Position numbers and translations under genes: made by a program. A model generated the notes under the pieces. The model was given only the letters and a program-made list of their open reading frames with translations. It did no database searches and was not told where the DNA came from. Below, one piece after another: positions 16,067 through 24,095 of a stretch of 64,000 nucleotides of DNA (positions are counted from its first letter, which is position 1; the number at the start of each line of letters is the position of its first letter). This DNA is from Myxococcus stipitatus DSM 14675 (GTDB taxonomy: Bacteria; Myxococcota; Myxococcia; Myxococcales; Myxococcaceae): NCBI RefSeq assembly GCF_000331735.1, contig NC_020126.1, positions 3,038,001 through 3,102,000 of the forward strand. The letters are read 5' to 3'.

Positions 16067-17392
16067 ATGAAGAGGCTCCTCCCGGTCTGCCTTGTGGTCC
16101 TCATGGGTTGTGCCACCACGAAGGGACATCCTCCCGCGCACGCGACGTTCATCCGGAACGACTACGCAGCGGCGCTCGCCCAGGCCCGCGCCGAGCGCAA
16201 GCCGCTCTTCATCGACTTCGGCGCGGTGTGGTGTCCGCCCTGTCGAACGATGGAAGCCCAGGTCTTCGCCGCGCCGGACTTCATCGCGAAGGCGAAGGAC
16301 TATGTCCTGCTCGCGGTGGACGTGGATGACCCCATCAATGAGCCGCTCCTGGAGCGCTTCCCGGTGGACAACCTGCCCACGTTGCTGGTGCTCGACTCCG
16401 AGACGGAGACGCCCGCGCTGCGCTGGATGGGCGGCGCGGGATTGGAGGATGTGCTGGCGCTGCTCGACGATGCCCGGCGCGCGCTGAGTGCCCAGGCGTC
16501 CGGGCCGGAGCTGCTGCTGCTCGAGGGCGACCGCGCCTATGCCCGCAGGGAGCACGAGCTGGCGGCGCGGAAGTATCAGGAGGCGGTGGAGCAGGGCCCC
16601 GGGGATTGGAGCCGTCGCACCCGGGCAGTGGAGTCCGCGCTCAACGCGCTGTGGAACGCCGAGGCCTTCCAGGCCTGCGCCGAGTACGCGGTGAGGACCG
16701 TCCCGAGCCTCGACGAGGAGGGGCGAGCGGGCGCGGCGAGCACCGGCTACTCGTGCGCGCGCTACGCCCAGGAGCCCAAGCCCTGGGCCGCGCCGGCCAT
16801 GAAGGCACTGGAGGTCCACTTCGAGAAGGCCTTCGCGCAGGCCCAGGCGCACGGCTCGAAGCGGCAGACCTGGCTCTACGACTCCATGGCGGATCTGCTC
16901 GAAGCGCGGGGTGACAAGGAAGGTGCCCGGAAGCTCTCCGAGCAGTACTACGCGAAGGTGCTCGCGTACCGCGCCGAGGAGACCACCGCACAGGGCAGGG
17001 CGGCGTGGGACTCCCATCTCTACAGCGCCGCGGAGGCGAGCGGGCACCTGGTGGACACCCTCGCGCTCTTCGTCCAGACGGAGCGCGAGCTCCCGGACGA
17101 CTTCTCCGCTAGCACGCGGGTGGCCGCGACCCTCCGCGAGCTCGGCCGTCATGACGAGGCGCTCGCCGCGATGGACCGTGCCCTGAAGCGGGCCCAGGGC
17201 GGCCGACGGTTGGCGGTGTGGCTGAGTCGGGCGCGGACGCTGGAGCGGGCGGGCCGCGTGGACGAGGCGCGCAAGGACCTGGAGACGGCGCTCGCGGAGG
17301 CGGAGCGACTGCCCCGGATGCAGCGGGAGTTCTCCCAGTACGCGGTGGACGCGGTGCGAGCCGCGCTGGCCGCGCTCCCCGGCGCGAAGTGA
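16067..17392 (+). CDS. Lipoprotein with thioredoxin-like domain and TPR-type repeats
   Basis: A 441-residue protein. The first 16 residues form a lipoprotein signal (lipobox LMGC), so it is exported and lipid-anchored. Residues about 25-140 are a thioredoxin fold with the redox motif WCPPC and the cis-Pro strand in NLPTLLVLD, similar to DsbD-gamma/thiol reductase-type domains. The remaining 300 residues are helical with TPR-like periodicity (for example GDRAYARREHELAARKYQEA and later RELGRHDEALAAMDRAL). A role in periplasmic thiol chemistry or protein quality control is a reasonable inference. It ends before a GCCGCCC hairpin. Confidence 0.85.
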   Translation: MKRLLPVCLVVLMGCATTKGHPPAHATFIRNDYAAALAQARAERKPLFIDFGAVWCPPCRTMEAQVFAAPDFIAKAKDYVLLAVDVDDPINEPLLERFPVDNLPTLLVLDSETETPALRWMGGAGLEDVLALLDDARRALSAQASGPELLLLEGDRAYARREHELAARKYQEAVEQGPGDWSRRTRAVESALNALWNAEAFQACAEYAVRTVPSLDEEGRAGAASTGYSCARYAQEPKPWAAPAMKALEVHFEKAFAQAQAHGSKRQTWLYDSMADLLEARGDKEGARKLSEQYYAKVLAYRAEETTAQGRAAWDSHLYSAAEASGHLVDTLALFVQTERELPDDFSASTRVAATLRELGRHDEALAAMDRALKRAQGGRRLAVWLSRARTLERAGRVDEARKDLETALAEAERLPRMQREFSQYAVDAVRAALAALPGAK

Positions 17393-17397
17393 GCGAA

Positions 17398-17414
17398 GCC
17401 GCCCCCTGGGCGGC
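17398..17414. terminator. Hairpin between convergent genes
   Basis: Perfect 7-bp stem GCCGCCC (17398-17404) and GGGCGGC (17408-17414) with a 3-nt loop, just after the thioredoxin-TPR stop. It is followed by further GC-rich dyads up to 17460. It probably ends transcription of both convergent units. Confidence 0.55.
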
Positions 17415-17465
17415 ACTCCTCGGGCCCCGCGAGGGCTCCCCACGGGGCGGCTCTGGGGGGCTTCC

Positions 17466-18917
17466 TCAGGCCCAGGCCCGGCGGACCTCGGCGTAGTAGT
17501 TGCGGAAGAAGGGCACCATCGTCGCGCGGTTGCTCTCGACGATGGCCAGCAGCTCGGGGGGAAGGACGAACTCCTCCTCACCCAGCTCCGCGTAGAGGGA
17601 GTCGAGCAGCTGTTGATAGAAGCGCGGGAACGAGCGGTGCCAGCCGACCTTCGGCAGTCGGATGCCATGCTCCCACCCCATGGCCACGTAGTGCTTGAGG
17701 GCCTCCTCGCGGGCCTCCTTGAGCGAGTAGAGGGAGAGGGGCTTTCGCTCCGGGAGGAAGTCCTCCTGGATGAGTCCGGGCTGTCGGCACATCCGCCGCG
17801 CCAGGTGCTGGCCGAGCAGCGGCGACTGGAAGAGCCCGTCGCGATAGGTGCCCGTGAGCAGCCACAGCCCCTCCACCGACGTGGGGCCGATGAGGGGACA
17901 GGTGTCGACGGTGACGGGCCGGTTGCCGGTCTGCCACGTGACGAGCTGCGCGGCGCAGAGGTCCTGGTCGATCTGCTCCAACAGACACTCGAGGACGAAG
18001 TACATGTCCGCGGGCGTCGTGCGCAGCAGGGGCTTCGCCGACAGGATGTTCGTCGCGCCGACGTAGACCTGATTGTCCGCGCGAGGAAGCGCATGCAGTC
18101 CACAGGCGAAGGCACGGTTGGGTGTCCGCACGACATGACGGAGCGTCTGCCGAGGCACATGGAGGAGCAGTGACGTGCCACCACCGCAGAAGATGCGAGG
18201 GATGCGGCGGGCCAGTTCCGGCAGCTCGTCGAGGACCGCCTGCGTCCCGACGCCCATCGCGAGCACGACCTGCGGCGCCGACAACGTCGTCCCATCCTCC
18301 AGTCGAACACCCGTGACGCGGCCCTTGTGGATGTCGAGCGCCTTGACCGCTCCGTCCACGAGCGTCACCTTCGGAGACTGCTCCAGCACCCGCGTCAGGC
18401 CGCGCAACAGTCGGCTCGCGTCCACGGTGCCCTCGCGAGGGAGGAACAGCGCCCGCTTGGGACGGCAATCCTCCGCGGGGTTCAAGCCGGGGACCTGGTT
18501 GGGGTCGAGCTCCTCGTGAGGCTCGCCCTCGTCCCGGACCGCCTGCTGGATGGCGAGGAAGTTCTCATCCTCGATGGTGCCCGACTTCGCGTTGCTGAAC
18601 ACGATGGTGCCCGGGTGGATGTGCACCTGCTCGTGGGCGGGGAGCTGGCTGTTGAGCCCTTCGAGCCAGGCGGGCCACAGCTTCGCCGCGAGCACGCTCT
18701 GCGCATGTCGCGCGCGGCCGGCCGGGGTTCGCAGCAGCGGCGCCGTCACCTCGCCGTAGCAGCCCAGCATCGCGCCCGCGGCGGGAGAGGCCCCCGCTGG
18801 CCTGCCGACGGGGCCCACCACGGCGATGCGCAGCTCGGGGTCCTGGAGGGACAGGGCGCGCGCGGTCGCCAGTCCCAGCGCCCCATTGCCCGCTACGAGG
18901 ATGTCATGGGTGCTCAT
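17466..18917 (-). CDS. FAD-dependent amine/amino-acid oxidase (DAO family) of the RiPP operon
   Basis: A 483-residue flavoprotein of the D-amino-acid-oxidase/glycine-oxidase fold: an N-terminal Rossmann segment ILVAGNGALGLATA (GxGxxG), a GAMLGCYGE segment after it, and near residue 360 the NRPVTVDTCPLIG and GLWLLTGTYRDG stretches typical of the second FAD-contact region. Enzymes of this fold oxidise amines to imines. It is the last gene of the HEXXH operon, 124 bp after the candidate precursor, with GAGGAG 10 nt before its ATG. Oxidation of the modified peptide or a released amino acid is an inference. An about 60-residue extension at the C-terminus beyond the usual fold is Glu/Leu-rich. Confidence 0.8.
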   Translation of the reverse strand: MSTHDILVAGNGALGLATARALSLQDPELRIAVVGPVGRPAGASPAAGAMLGCYGEVTAPLLRTPAGRARHAQSVLAAKLWPAWLEGLNSQLPAHEQVHIHPGTIVFSNAKSGTIEDENFLAIQQAVRDEGEPHEELDPNQVPGLNPAEDCRPKRALFLPREGTVDASRLLRGLTRVLEQSPKVTLVDGAVKALDIHKGRVTGVRLEDGTTLSAPQVVLAMGVGTQAVLDELPELARRIPRIFCGGGTSLLLHVPRQTLRHVVRTPNRAFACGLHALPRADNQVYVGATNILSAKPLLRTTPADMYFVLECLLEQIDQDLCAAQLVTWQTGNRPVTVDTCPLIGPTSVEGLWLLTGTYRDGLFQSPLLGQHLARRMCRQPGLIQEDFLPERKPLSLYSLKEAREEALKHYVAMGWEHGIRLPKVGWHRSFPRFYQQLLDSLYAELGEEEFVLPPELLAIVESNRATMVPFFRNYYAEVRRAWA

Positions 18918-19041
18918 TCGCGGGCGGCTCCTCGGTGGGGCGGGTGGCGATGGGGAGAGAGGCCCGCCGGGCCCGGCGCCTGGTTCGCGGAGGCACCGGA
19001 GCGCGGGAACGGCGGGCCAGACAGCGGGATGCGCGAAGCGG

Positions 19042-19197
19042 TCAGTCCTCGTTCCGCTTCGTGTCGTTGACCGTGTACGGCGGCCACCACTGACGCTCGG
19101 CGCTGGAGCCGCACGTCACGCTGGGCGCCTGGAGCTGCTGCTTCTCGGCCACCAGGTTCTTCACCGTCTCCAGCCACTGCGTGTCATTGGGGTTCAT
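19042..19197 (-). CDS. Candidate RiPP precursor peptide (51 residues)
   Basis: A 51-codon gene whose ATG overlaps the stop of the upstream HEXXH gene (ATGA) and has AAGGAG 7 nt upstream, so it is clearly meant to be translated. The N-terminal half (MNPNDTQWLETVKNLVAEKQ) is helical and charged like a leader. The C-terminal half holds a single Cys, then the aromatic/proline cluster RQWWPPYTVNDTK and an acidic end. This composition and its position between a PqqD-like-domain modifying enzyme and an oxidase make it the likely substrate. No known precursor family is recognised. NDT occurs near both ends of the peptide. The core boundary is not evident; the WWPPY region is the best guess. Confidence 0.72.
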   Translation of the reverse strand: MNPNDTQWLETVKNLVAEKQQLQAPSVTCGSSAERQWWPPYTVNDTKRNED

Positions 19198-20654
19198 GTC
19201 GCTTCTCCTTGCTGCCGTGTTGGCTCTACGAGGGTACTGCGTACAAGCGAGTCGAGCCCCGTGCGGAGCTGACGTCGTGCTTCGGCGGCATCGACCCTGC
19301 CGCCCACGACCTCCAGGTACGCTCGCTCCATCTCGGGGAGCGTGCGGCCATCGCTGAGCTCGAAGATGAGCCATGCATTCAAATCGAGCCAATGGATGCG
19401 CGGTGCCTCCGGAGAGAACACCATCAAGCACTCGCCCCGAGGCGAGGCGCGGGCCCGCAGGCCGCGTGTCTTCCGGTACGCCGTGAGGTCCACCGTCGGA
19501 GGAGGGCTCTCGCGGACCGCGTCGCCGTAGACGGCGCGACTGACGGGCTCGAGTGAGTCATTGAGCCAGCGCACGAAGTCGCGCCCCTGGGGCGTGAGCA
19601 GGTGCGACCACTCCGTCGACAACTGCTGACCCAGGAATCGCGTCCGGTCGATGGAGCGGTCATAGCCCGGGGCACCCGGCTTGCGCTCCACCGAGGTCGC
19701 GTGGGCATGGGAGAGATAGGCGGACGGGTCTCCAAACCGTCGGAGCAACACGTCGTCCGCCGAGAGCGCCGCGGCCTTGAACAACGCGAGGTGGACATAC
19801 ACATGGTAGGAGAACACCGCGCGGACGATGGACCAGCGGATGTTCCGCCAGGGGACCTGGATGGTCTCCTCGGGCTGGGCCACGAGCGCGGTGGAGCGCG
19901 TGGCGTCGAAGAGCTTCATGTGGAGCGCTTCATGGAGGATGCAGCCGGCGATGTCCCACGGGTTGCCCAGGTCCCGGATGGCCAGGAAGATGGTGGAGGG
20001 CGTCAGGTCTCCCCCCGCGGCGGACAGGACGGTGCCGCCTTCGAGCCGCGCGCTGAGCAGCGCGATGGCCTCCACATGGGTGAGCGCGCCCACGCCCGAG
20101 TGGGGCAGGAGCGTGGTGAGCAGCTCGATGGCGTCGTTGAGCCGGCGCTGGGCCTCCGCGTCGGGGCTCAGGAGCTTCCCGCTGCTCCCGGGCCTGGCGC
20201 CGAAGACGCCGTCGAACGCGGCCTGGAGCGCCAGCGAGTAGGGGTCCGTGGCCTGGGCCGCGCCCCACAGCCACTTGGGCGTGTCCTGGCCCACGAGCCA
20301 GCGCGACGGCATGCGGGACTCGGACAGGCCCAGGGGCAGCGCCGCGAGGGCGGCCGGGAGGCATTCCTCCAGGGGATGGGGGGATTGCAGCCGCCCCGTT
20401 TCGAGGTCGGAGAAGGCCTGCTCCAGTGCCAGCCGGACCAGGGGGTCGAAGAAGATGCGCCGCGCCTCGCCGTCGTCGAGCGCTTCGATGGCGGTGACGG
20501 TCCGGGCGAGCGAGGGCAGGCGCTCGGCGAACAGCTCCAGTCCGAAGCGGTAGCGGGTGATGACGCGCGCGAGGATGCGGGGCGTGTCCCCGAACGAGGG
20601 GTGGGCGACCAGCGCGCGGTCCGCCTGCTGGATGAGGTCCTTGGGGGTGGTCAT
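19194..20654 (-). CDS. HEXXH-type putative peptide-modification protein with C-terminal PqqD-like domain (second copy)
   Basis: A 486-residue homologue of the upstream gene. The motif HEALH (241-245) is followed about 45 residues later by a YHVYVHLALF segment whose His may be the third metal ligand; the same spacing and residues occur in the paralogue. The last 90 residues, after YRKTRGLRARAS, match the PqqD-like peptide-binding (RRE) pattern: strands around CLMVFSPEAPRIHWLDLNA, then helices AWLIFELSDG and MERAYLEVVGG. Proteins of this HEXXH class occur beside ribosomally made peptides as presumed metal-dependent modifying enzymes. The start has GGAGG 9 nt upstream and overlaps the previous stop by ATGA; its own stop overlaps the precursor ATG in the same way. 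Confidence 0.83.
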   Translation of the reverse strand: MTTPKDLIQQADRALVAHPSFGDTPRILARVITRYRFGLELFAERLPSLARTVTAIEALDDGEARRIFFDPLVRLALEQAFSDLETGRLQSPHPLEECLPAALAALPLGLSESRMPSRWLVGQDTPKWLWGAAQATDPYSLALQAAFDGVFGARPGSSGKLLSPDAEAQRRLNDAIELLTTLLPHSGVGALTHVEAIALLSARLEGGTVLSAAGGDLTPSTIFLAIRDLGNPWDIAGCILHEALHMKLFDATRSTALVAQPEETIQVPWRNIRWSIVRAVFSYHVYVHLALFKAAALSADDVLLRRFGDPSAYLSHAHATSVERKPGAPGYDRSIDRTRFLGQQLSTEWSHLLTPQGRDFVRWLNDSLEPVSRAVYGDAVRESPPPTVDLTAYRKTRGLRARASPRGECLMVFSPEAPRIHWLDLNAWLIFELSDGRTLPEMERAYLEVVGGRVDAAEARRQLRTGLDSLVRSTLVEPTRQQGEAT

Positions 20655-22135
20655 CGCGAGGCGCCTCCGGAGTCGCGGGCTGCTCGGGGAAGTCGCTCCA
20701 CCATGCCGCTCGCCACGAGGCCCTCGAGGGTGGGGGCGAGCTGTGCCCAGGCGCGCTCGGCGCCCAGTCCGAGCGAGGCGGTGTATGCGGAGAGCAGCTC
20801 CTCCTCGGTCTTGTCCTCGCACAGCTCGAACGCGAGCCAGGCCGCGAGGTTGAGGGTGACGATTCGCTGGGTGCGCGGGTCCAGGGCGAACAGCGCCTCG
20901 GACGACGGCGAGCGGCGCAGCGACAGGTGGCGGCCCTTCCGGTAGCGCGCGGAGGAGGGCGGCGCGCGCGGCGAGGCCGTGACGGAAGGGGCGGGGGCGG
21001 TGGAAGCGCGCTCGAAGGGGCGCAGCGTGTCCCAGAGCCACGCGACGAGCTGCCGCCCGTGCGGCGTCAGTCGCGGGGACAAGGGGCCGGAGAGCTGCGC
21101 GTGCAGGAAGTCGAGTCGTTCTTCCGCGCGCGAGTAGGGCACGGCGGTCTCGTTGTTCACCACGGACATCGCGTGGGCGGGGGCCTGGTAGTCGCGAGGG
21201 GCACCGAACTCGGCGTGGCATTCCGGGCCGAGGTGCTCCACCGCGGCGCGGAACACGTGCATGTGAACGTAGGCGTGGAAGGCGAAGAGGGTGTTCGAGA
21301 GCGCCGTCCGGCGGCCCCAGGGGAGGTCGACGGGCTCGTCATCCGTGACGATGGCGCCGGTGCGGATGAGGTCCGAGAGCTTGAGGTGGATGCCCTCGTG
21401 GAGGATGTGGCCGGCGGTGTCCCAGGGATTCTCCAGCTCGTCCGGGTCGATGAAGATCATGCAGGGAGTGCCATCCCCGCCCGAGCCCGTGAGCATGCGT
21501 CCGCGCGCGCCTCGGATATGGGCCACGGCGATGGAGTGCAGGTGGCGGAAGATGCTGTCCGCCATGCGGGGCACCAGGCGGTGGAGCAGGGTGCAGGCGC
21601 GCTCGAGTCCCTGGGCGCCGCGCGGAGTCGGGCGGAGGATGCTCACGCTGCTCTGGGCGCCGGGCATGAAGCCCGTCTGGATGCTCTCCCGGAGGCGGTC
21701 GGCCAGCGGTGTCGACGCGTCGGGGAGGTCCCAGACCCAGGTCCGCGCCGAGGGGCCGACGATGAGCTCGCGCTCCATTCCGCGCCGAGCGAGTCCCGGA
21801 CCGCGCTCCCGAGACGCGGGGCCCAGTGCGTCCTCGAGCAGGGAGGCCAGCTTCTCGCATTCCGCGCCGGAGGGGCCGGAGGACTCGATGCGACTGACTG
21901 CTGACTCCAGCTCCGCGCGGACCAGGAGGTCACCCAGGAGCATGTCCACCGAGCGGGCATCCAGCAGCTCGACGCGGGCCGCCCACTCCTGCAGCCGCGT
22001 GTTGCTTCGCGCGAGGACATCCAGCGCGAACTTGTACCGCTCGAGGACTCTGCCCACGATGCGTGAGGAGTCGCCGAACTGTTCGTGCTGCTGAAGCTGC
22101 CCGTCGACCTGCCGGATCGCATCAATCAGTTGCAC
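20651..22135 (-). CDS. HEXXH-type putative peptide-modification protein with C-terminal PqqD-like domain (first copy)
   Basis: A 494-residue protein with HEGIH (246-250), a FHAYVHMHVF segment about 45 residues later, and a PqqD-like C-terminus (from YRKGRHLSLRRS through ALDPRTQRIVTLNLAAWLAF). It aligns over its whole length with the next gene, including the N-terminal IRQVDGQLQQHEQFGD against IQQADRALVAHPSFGD. The GTG at 22135 is chosen because GGGGAGG lies 5 nt upstream and it matches the paralogue's start. ATG at 22174 is an alternative without a ribosome binding site. First gene of the operon. The function, like that of the family, is inferred from genomic association with small peptides; alpha-ketoglutarate- or metal-dependent chemistry is possible. 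Confidence 0.8.
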   Translation of the reverse strand: MQLIDAIRQVDGQLQQHEQFGDSSRIVGRVLERYKFALDVLARSNTRLQEWAARVELLDARSVDMLLGDLLVRAELESAVSRIESSGPSGAECEKLASLLEDALGPASRERGPGLARRGMERELIVGPSARTWVWDLPDASTPLADRLRESIQTGFMPGAQSSVSILRPTPRGAQGLERACTLLHRLVPRMADSIFRHLHSIAVAHIRGARGRMLTGSGGDGTPCMIFIDPDELENPWDTAGHILHEGIHLKLSDLIRTGAIVTDDEPVDLPWGRRTALSNTLFAFHAYVHMHVFRAAVEHLGPECHAEFGAPRDYQAPAHAMSVVNNETAVPYSRAEERLDFLHAQLSGPLSPRLTPHGRQLVAWLWDTLRPFERASTAPAPSVTASPRAPPSSARYRKGRHLSLRRSPSSEALFALDPRTQRIVTLNLAAWLAFELCEDKTEEELLSAYTASLGLGAERAWAQLAPTLEGLVASGMVERLPRAARDSGGASR

Positions 22136-22256
22136 GCCGTCCTCCCCTTGGCGGATGGAGCCACTCAGCGCCATCAACCCGGTTCAGTCTGGAAGTATTC
22201 CATTTTATGATTAAGCGGACTTTCGCGCCACAAAGACAGGGCACTCACGACCCCGG

Positions 22257-22298
22257 TTGACGAAAGACTCGTCAATGAGAGGGAGAAGGCAGTCATTG
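22257..22298. promoter_or_regulatory. Two inverted repeats upstream of the HEXXH/RiPP operon
   Basis: TTGACGA (22257-22263) and TCGTCAA (22269-22275) form a perfect 7-bp dyad with a 5-nt spacer. Directly beside it, CAATGA (22273-22278) and TCATTG (22293-22298) form a 6-bp dyad. They lie 120-160 bp before the operon start. On the minus strand a weak sigma-70-like pair follows closer to the gene (TTGTGG, 18 nt, CATAAA near 22200). The 404-bp gap 22136-22539 contains no gene besides these elements. Confidence 0.45.
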
Positions 22299-22539
22299 TG
22301 TCTGGATAATTTCACGAGGACCCGAGTTGCCGAGGTCCAGGTGCTCAAGCGGGATGCCGCCTCCCACCCATGGTCAGGGTGTGCGCTCTCGCCTTCCACA
22401 GTGCCCTGGGCTTCGCGAAAGCCAATCGAGGAGGGGCTTCGAGTGCCACCGTCACCCTCTCGAGCGCGCGACGGTGACGGATGGGGTGGGGGGCAACCGT
22501 CCGGAGGCTCACGTCGAACCGTGCCTCCGGTCGAGGGGC

Positions 22540-22830
22540 TCAGCGCACCTCGGGGCAATTCCAGCGGAGGATCGGGCTGCCGGTCGTGCCGTGGTTCTCA
22601 CAGACGCAGAGGTAGTCGGACCAGATGCCGTCCGTGCACTCCATGGTGTTGCCGGCGTTGCCACAGGTCGTCAGGTCCGCCTCCCAGCAGATGGGCGTGG
22701 TGAAGTCCCGCGGAGCCTCCGTCGACTGATTCTCCGCGCCGCGGAGCTGCTCCTCTGCGCTGACATCCTCCGTGGCGCCTGCGAGCAGGGGAAGGGCCAG
22801 CGCCGCGGCGAAAAGCAGGGTCTTCTTCAT
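22540..22830 (-). CDS. Small secreted Cys-rich protein
   Basis: A 96-residue protein with a clear signal peptide (MKKTLLFAAALALPLLAGA). It then has an acidic linker and a mature domain containing six cysteines, in a pattern suggesting three disulfides. GGGAG lies 9 nt before the ATG. It is transcribed in the same direction as, and about 400 bp upstream of, the HEXXH operon, and is divergent from another small secreted protein at 23074. No family is recognised. It could be a periplasmic or extracellular stable small protein; a link to the RiPP operon is possible but the intervening promoter-like elements argue that it is separate. Confidence 0.68.
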   Translation of the reverse strand: MKKTLLFAAALALPLLAGATEDVSAEEQLRGAENQSTEAPRDFTTPICWEADLTTCGNAGNTMECTDGIWSDYLCVCENHGTTGSPILRWNCPEVR

Positions 22831-23073
22831 GTGTGGTGACTCCCGGTGCGAGGTTCCCGTCGAAGTGTCTTTCGGGAGATGTGATTATCTTGTAGGTGCC
22901 ATTGAGTGGCAAGTAAGAGCCATCAGCGCGCGATGGGTGTCGAGCTGGAGGGGGAGGTTGATTGCATTTGTGGGCGACTGTCGGGTGTGTGTCAGTGAGA
23001 GGGAAGTGGCGTGTTTGGCTTGGCTCCGTGGATGGGACATGCTTGGCCTTCCCCTTGTCTTGAAGGAGTCGCC

Positions 23074-23400
23074 ATGAAAGCCAGGCAGCTTGTCGTTTCC
23101 CTGTTCGCGATGTGCAGCCTGTCCCTGGTGGCCTGCGGTGGTGGGGCCGAGTCTGGTGGCGAGGTGCCGGAGAGCGACGCGGTGGCGAGCACGACGCAGG
23201 GCGTGGGCATCCCGCCGGACTGCCCCAACAATGACCTCGTCTACTGGTTCGAGAACATCCGCGCCTGTGTCGTGAAGTGCGGCGCCTCGCGCATCCAGGC
23301 CACTCCCGCCACGCAGTACGCCGGCTGTCAGTCGAACCTGCCCGCCTCGCGCACGCTCATCAACGTGAACTACTGCATCCCCGGCTGCGACCTGCAGTAG
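23074..23400 (+). CDS. Small Cys-containing lipoprotein
   Basis: A 108-residue lipoprotein: signal peptide MKARQLVVSLFAMCSLSLVAC with the lipobox LVAC, a Gly/Glu/Ser-rich linker, then a compact C-terminal domain with six cysteines in a C-x9-11-type spacing and ending CIPGCDLQ. The ATG at 23074 is supported by AAGGAG five nucleotides upstream. Base composition matches the genome. It resembles the many small lipoproteins of unknown function in myxobacteria. It is divergent from the Cys-rich gene at 22540 across a 243-bp gap in which nothing else is seen. Confidence 0.68.
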   Translation: MKARQLVVSLFAMCSLSLVACGGGAESGGEVPESDAVASTTQGVGIPPDCPNNDLVYWFENIRACVVKCGASRIQATPATQYAGCQSNLPASRTLINVNYCIPGCDLQ

Positions 23401-23544
23401 CCGGCGTGTCCGTCGTCCACCTCGCGGAGGTGGAGGTGCGCCTCACGTCGGCAGCCTCCGCGAACACGCGGTGCCAAGGACCCTCCACGCCCTGGCAGTT
23501 CCCCAGGTGCGTGGTGTCGTCCAGCCGCGGGCGATTCATCCGCA

Positions 23545-23991
23545 TCAGCGATTCGGAAGTCCTCGGCTCGTGCCCGTGCCCCGCTCGTCTGCCGGTGGAA
23601 TCGCGTAGGTCCCCACCGCATGGGCCACGAGTTCCGGCAGCCCCTCCGAGTAGAGGGACACCTCACCCACCACGAGCGTCCGCCCCAGCTTCAGCAGCTT
23701 GCACACCCCCAGGATGCGCCGGTCCTTCGAGGGTTTGCGCATGAAGTTGAAGCTCAGGCTCGTCGTCACGGTGAGCGGGACGATGCCAATCTCTCCCAGA
23801 ATCGCGGCGTAGAGCGCCACGTCGGCGGTGGCCATCAGCACCGGGCCGGACACCGTGCCGCCGGGCCGCAGCTCGGCGACACCGACCTCATGCGCGACGG
23901 TGGCGGCGCGGTCCCCGACCTCGAGAATCTTCACTCGTGTCTGCGGAAACTCGGCGGAGATGAAGGCCGCGATTTCTTGCTGGGTCGTCAT
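23545..23991 (-). CDS. PaaI-type hot-dog thioesterase
   Basis: A 148-residue single hot-dog domain. The segment LRPGGTVSGPVLMATADVAL, with the long helix behind it, is the family signature (the GG..SGP turn leading into the central hot-dog helix). LTVTTSLSFNFMRKP and VGEVSLYSEG follow as the later strands. Such enzymes hydrolyse acyl-CoA thioesters, including phenylacetyl-CoA-type aromatic substrates. ATG at 23991 is given; ATG at 24027 is in frame and cannot be excluded. It is convergent with the small lipoprotein at 23074 and divergent from the one at 24096. Confidence 0.8.
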   Translation of the reverse strand: MTTQQEIAAFISAEFPQTRVKILEVGDRAATVAHEVGVAELRPGGTVSGPVLMATADVALYAAILGEIGIVPLTVTTSLSFNFMRKPSKDRRILGVCKLLKLGRTLVVGEVSLYSEGLPELVAHAVGTYAIPPADERGTGTSRGLPNR

Positions 23992-24095
23992 CCCCCGAGT
24001 CTGGGGGAAACCTCCGGTGAGCACCATCTCATCCGGGCTGTGTGGGATTCATGTTAGGACCGTGGCGCACCCGCGGTCCTGCATTGGAACTTCTC

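Noticed and set aside
19602-20945. Long open frame antisense to the HEXXH genes
   Set aside because: It lies opposite two clearly coding genes and has no domain or ribosome binding site.
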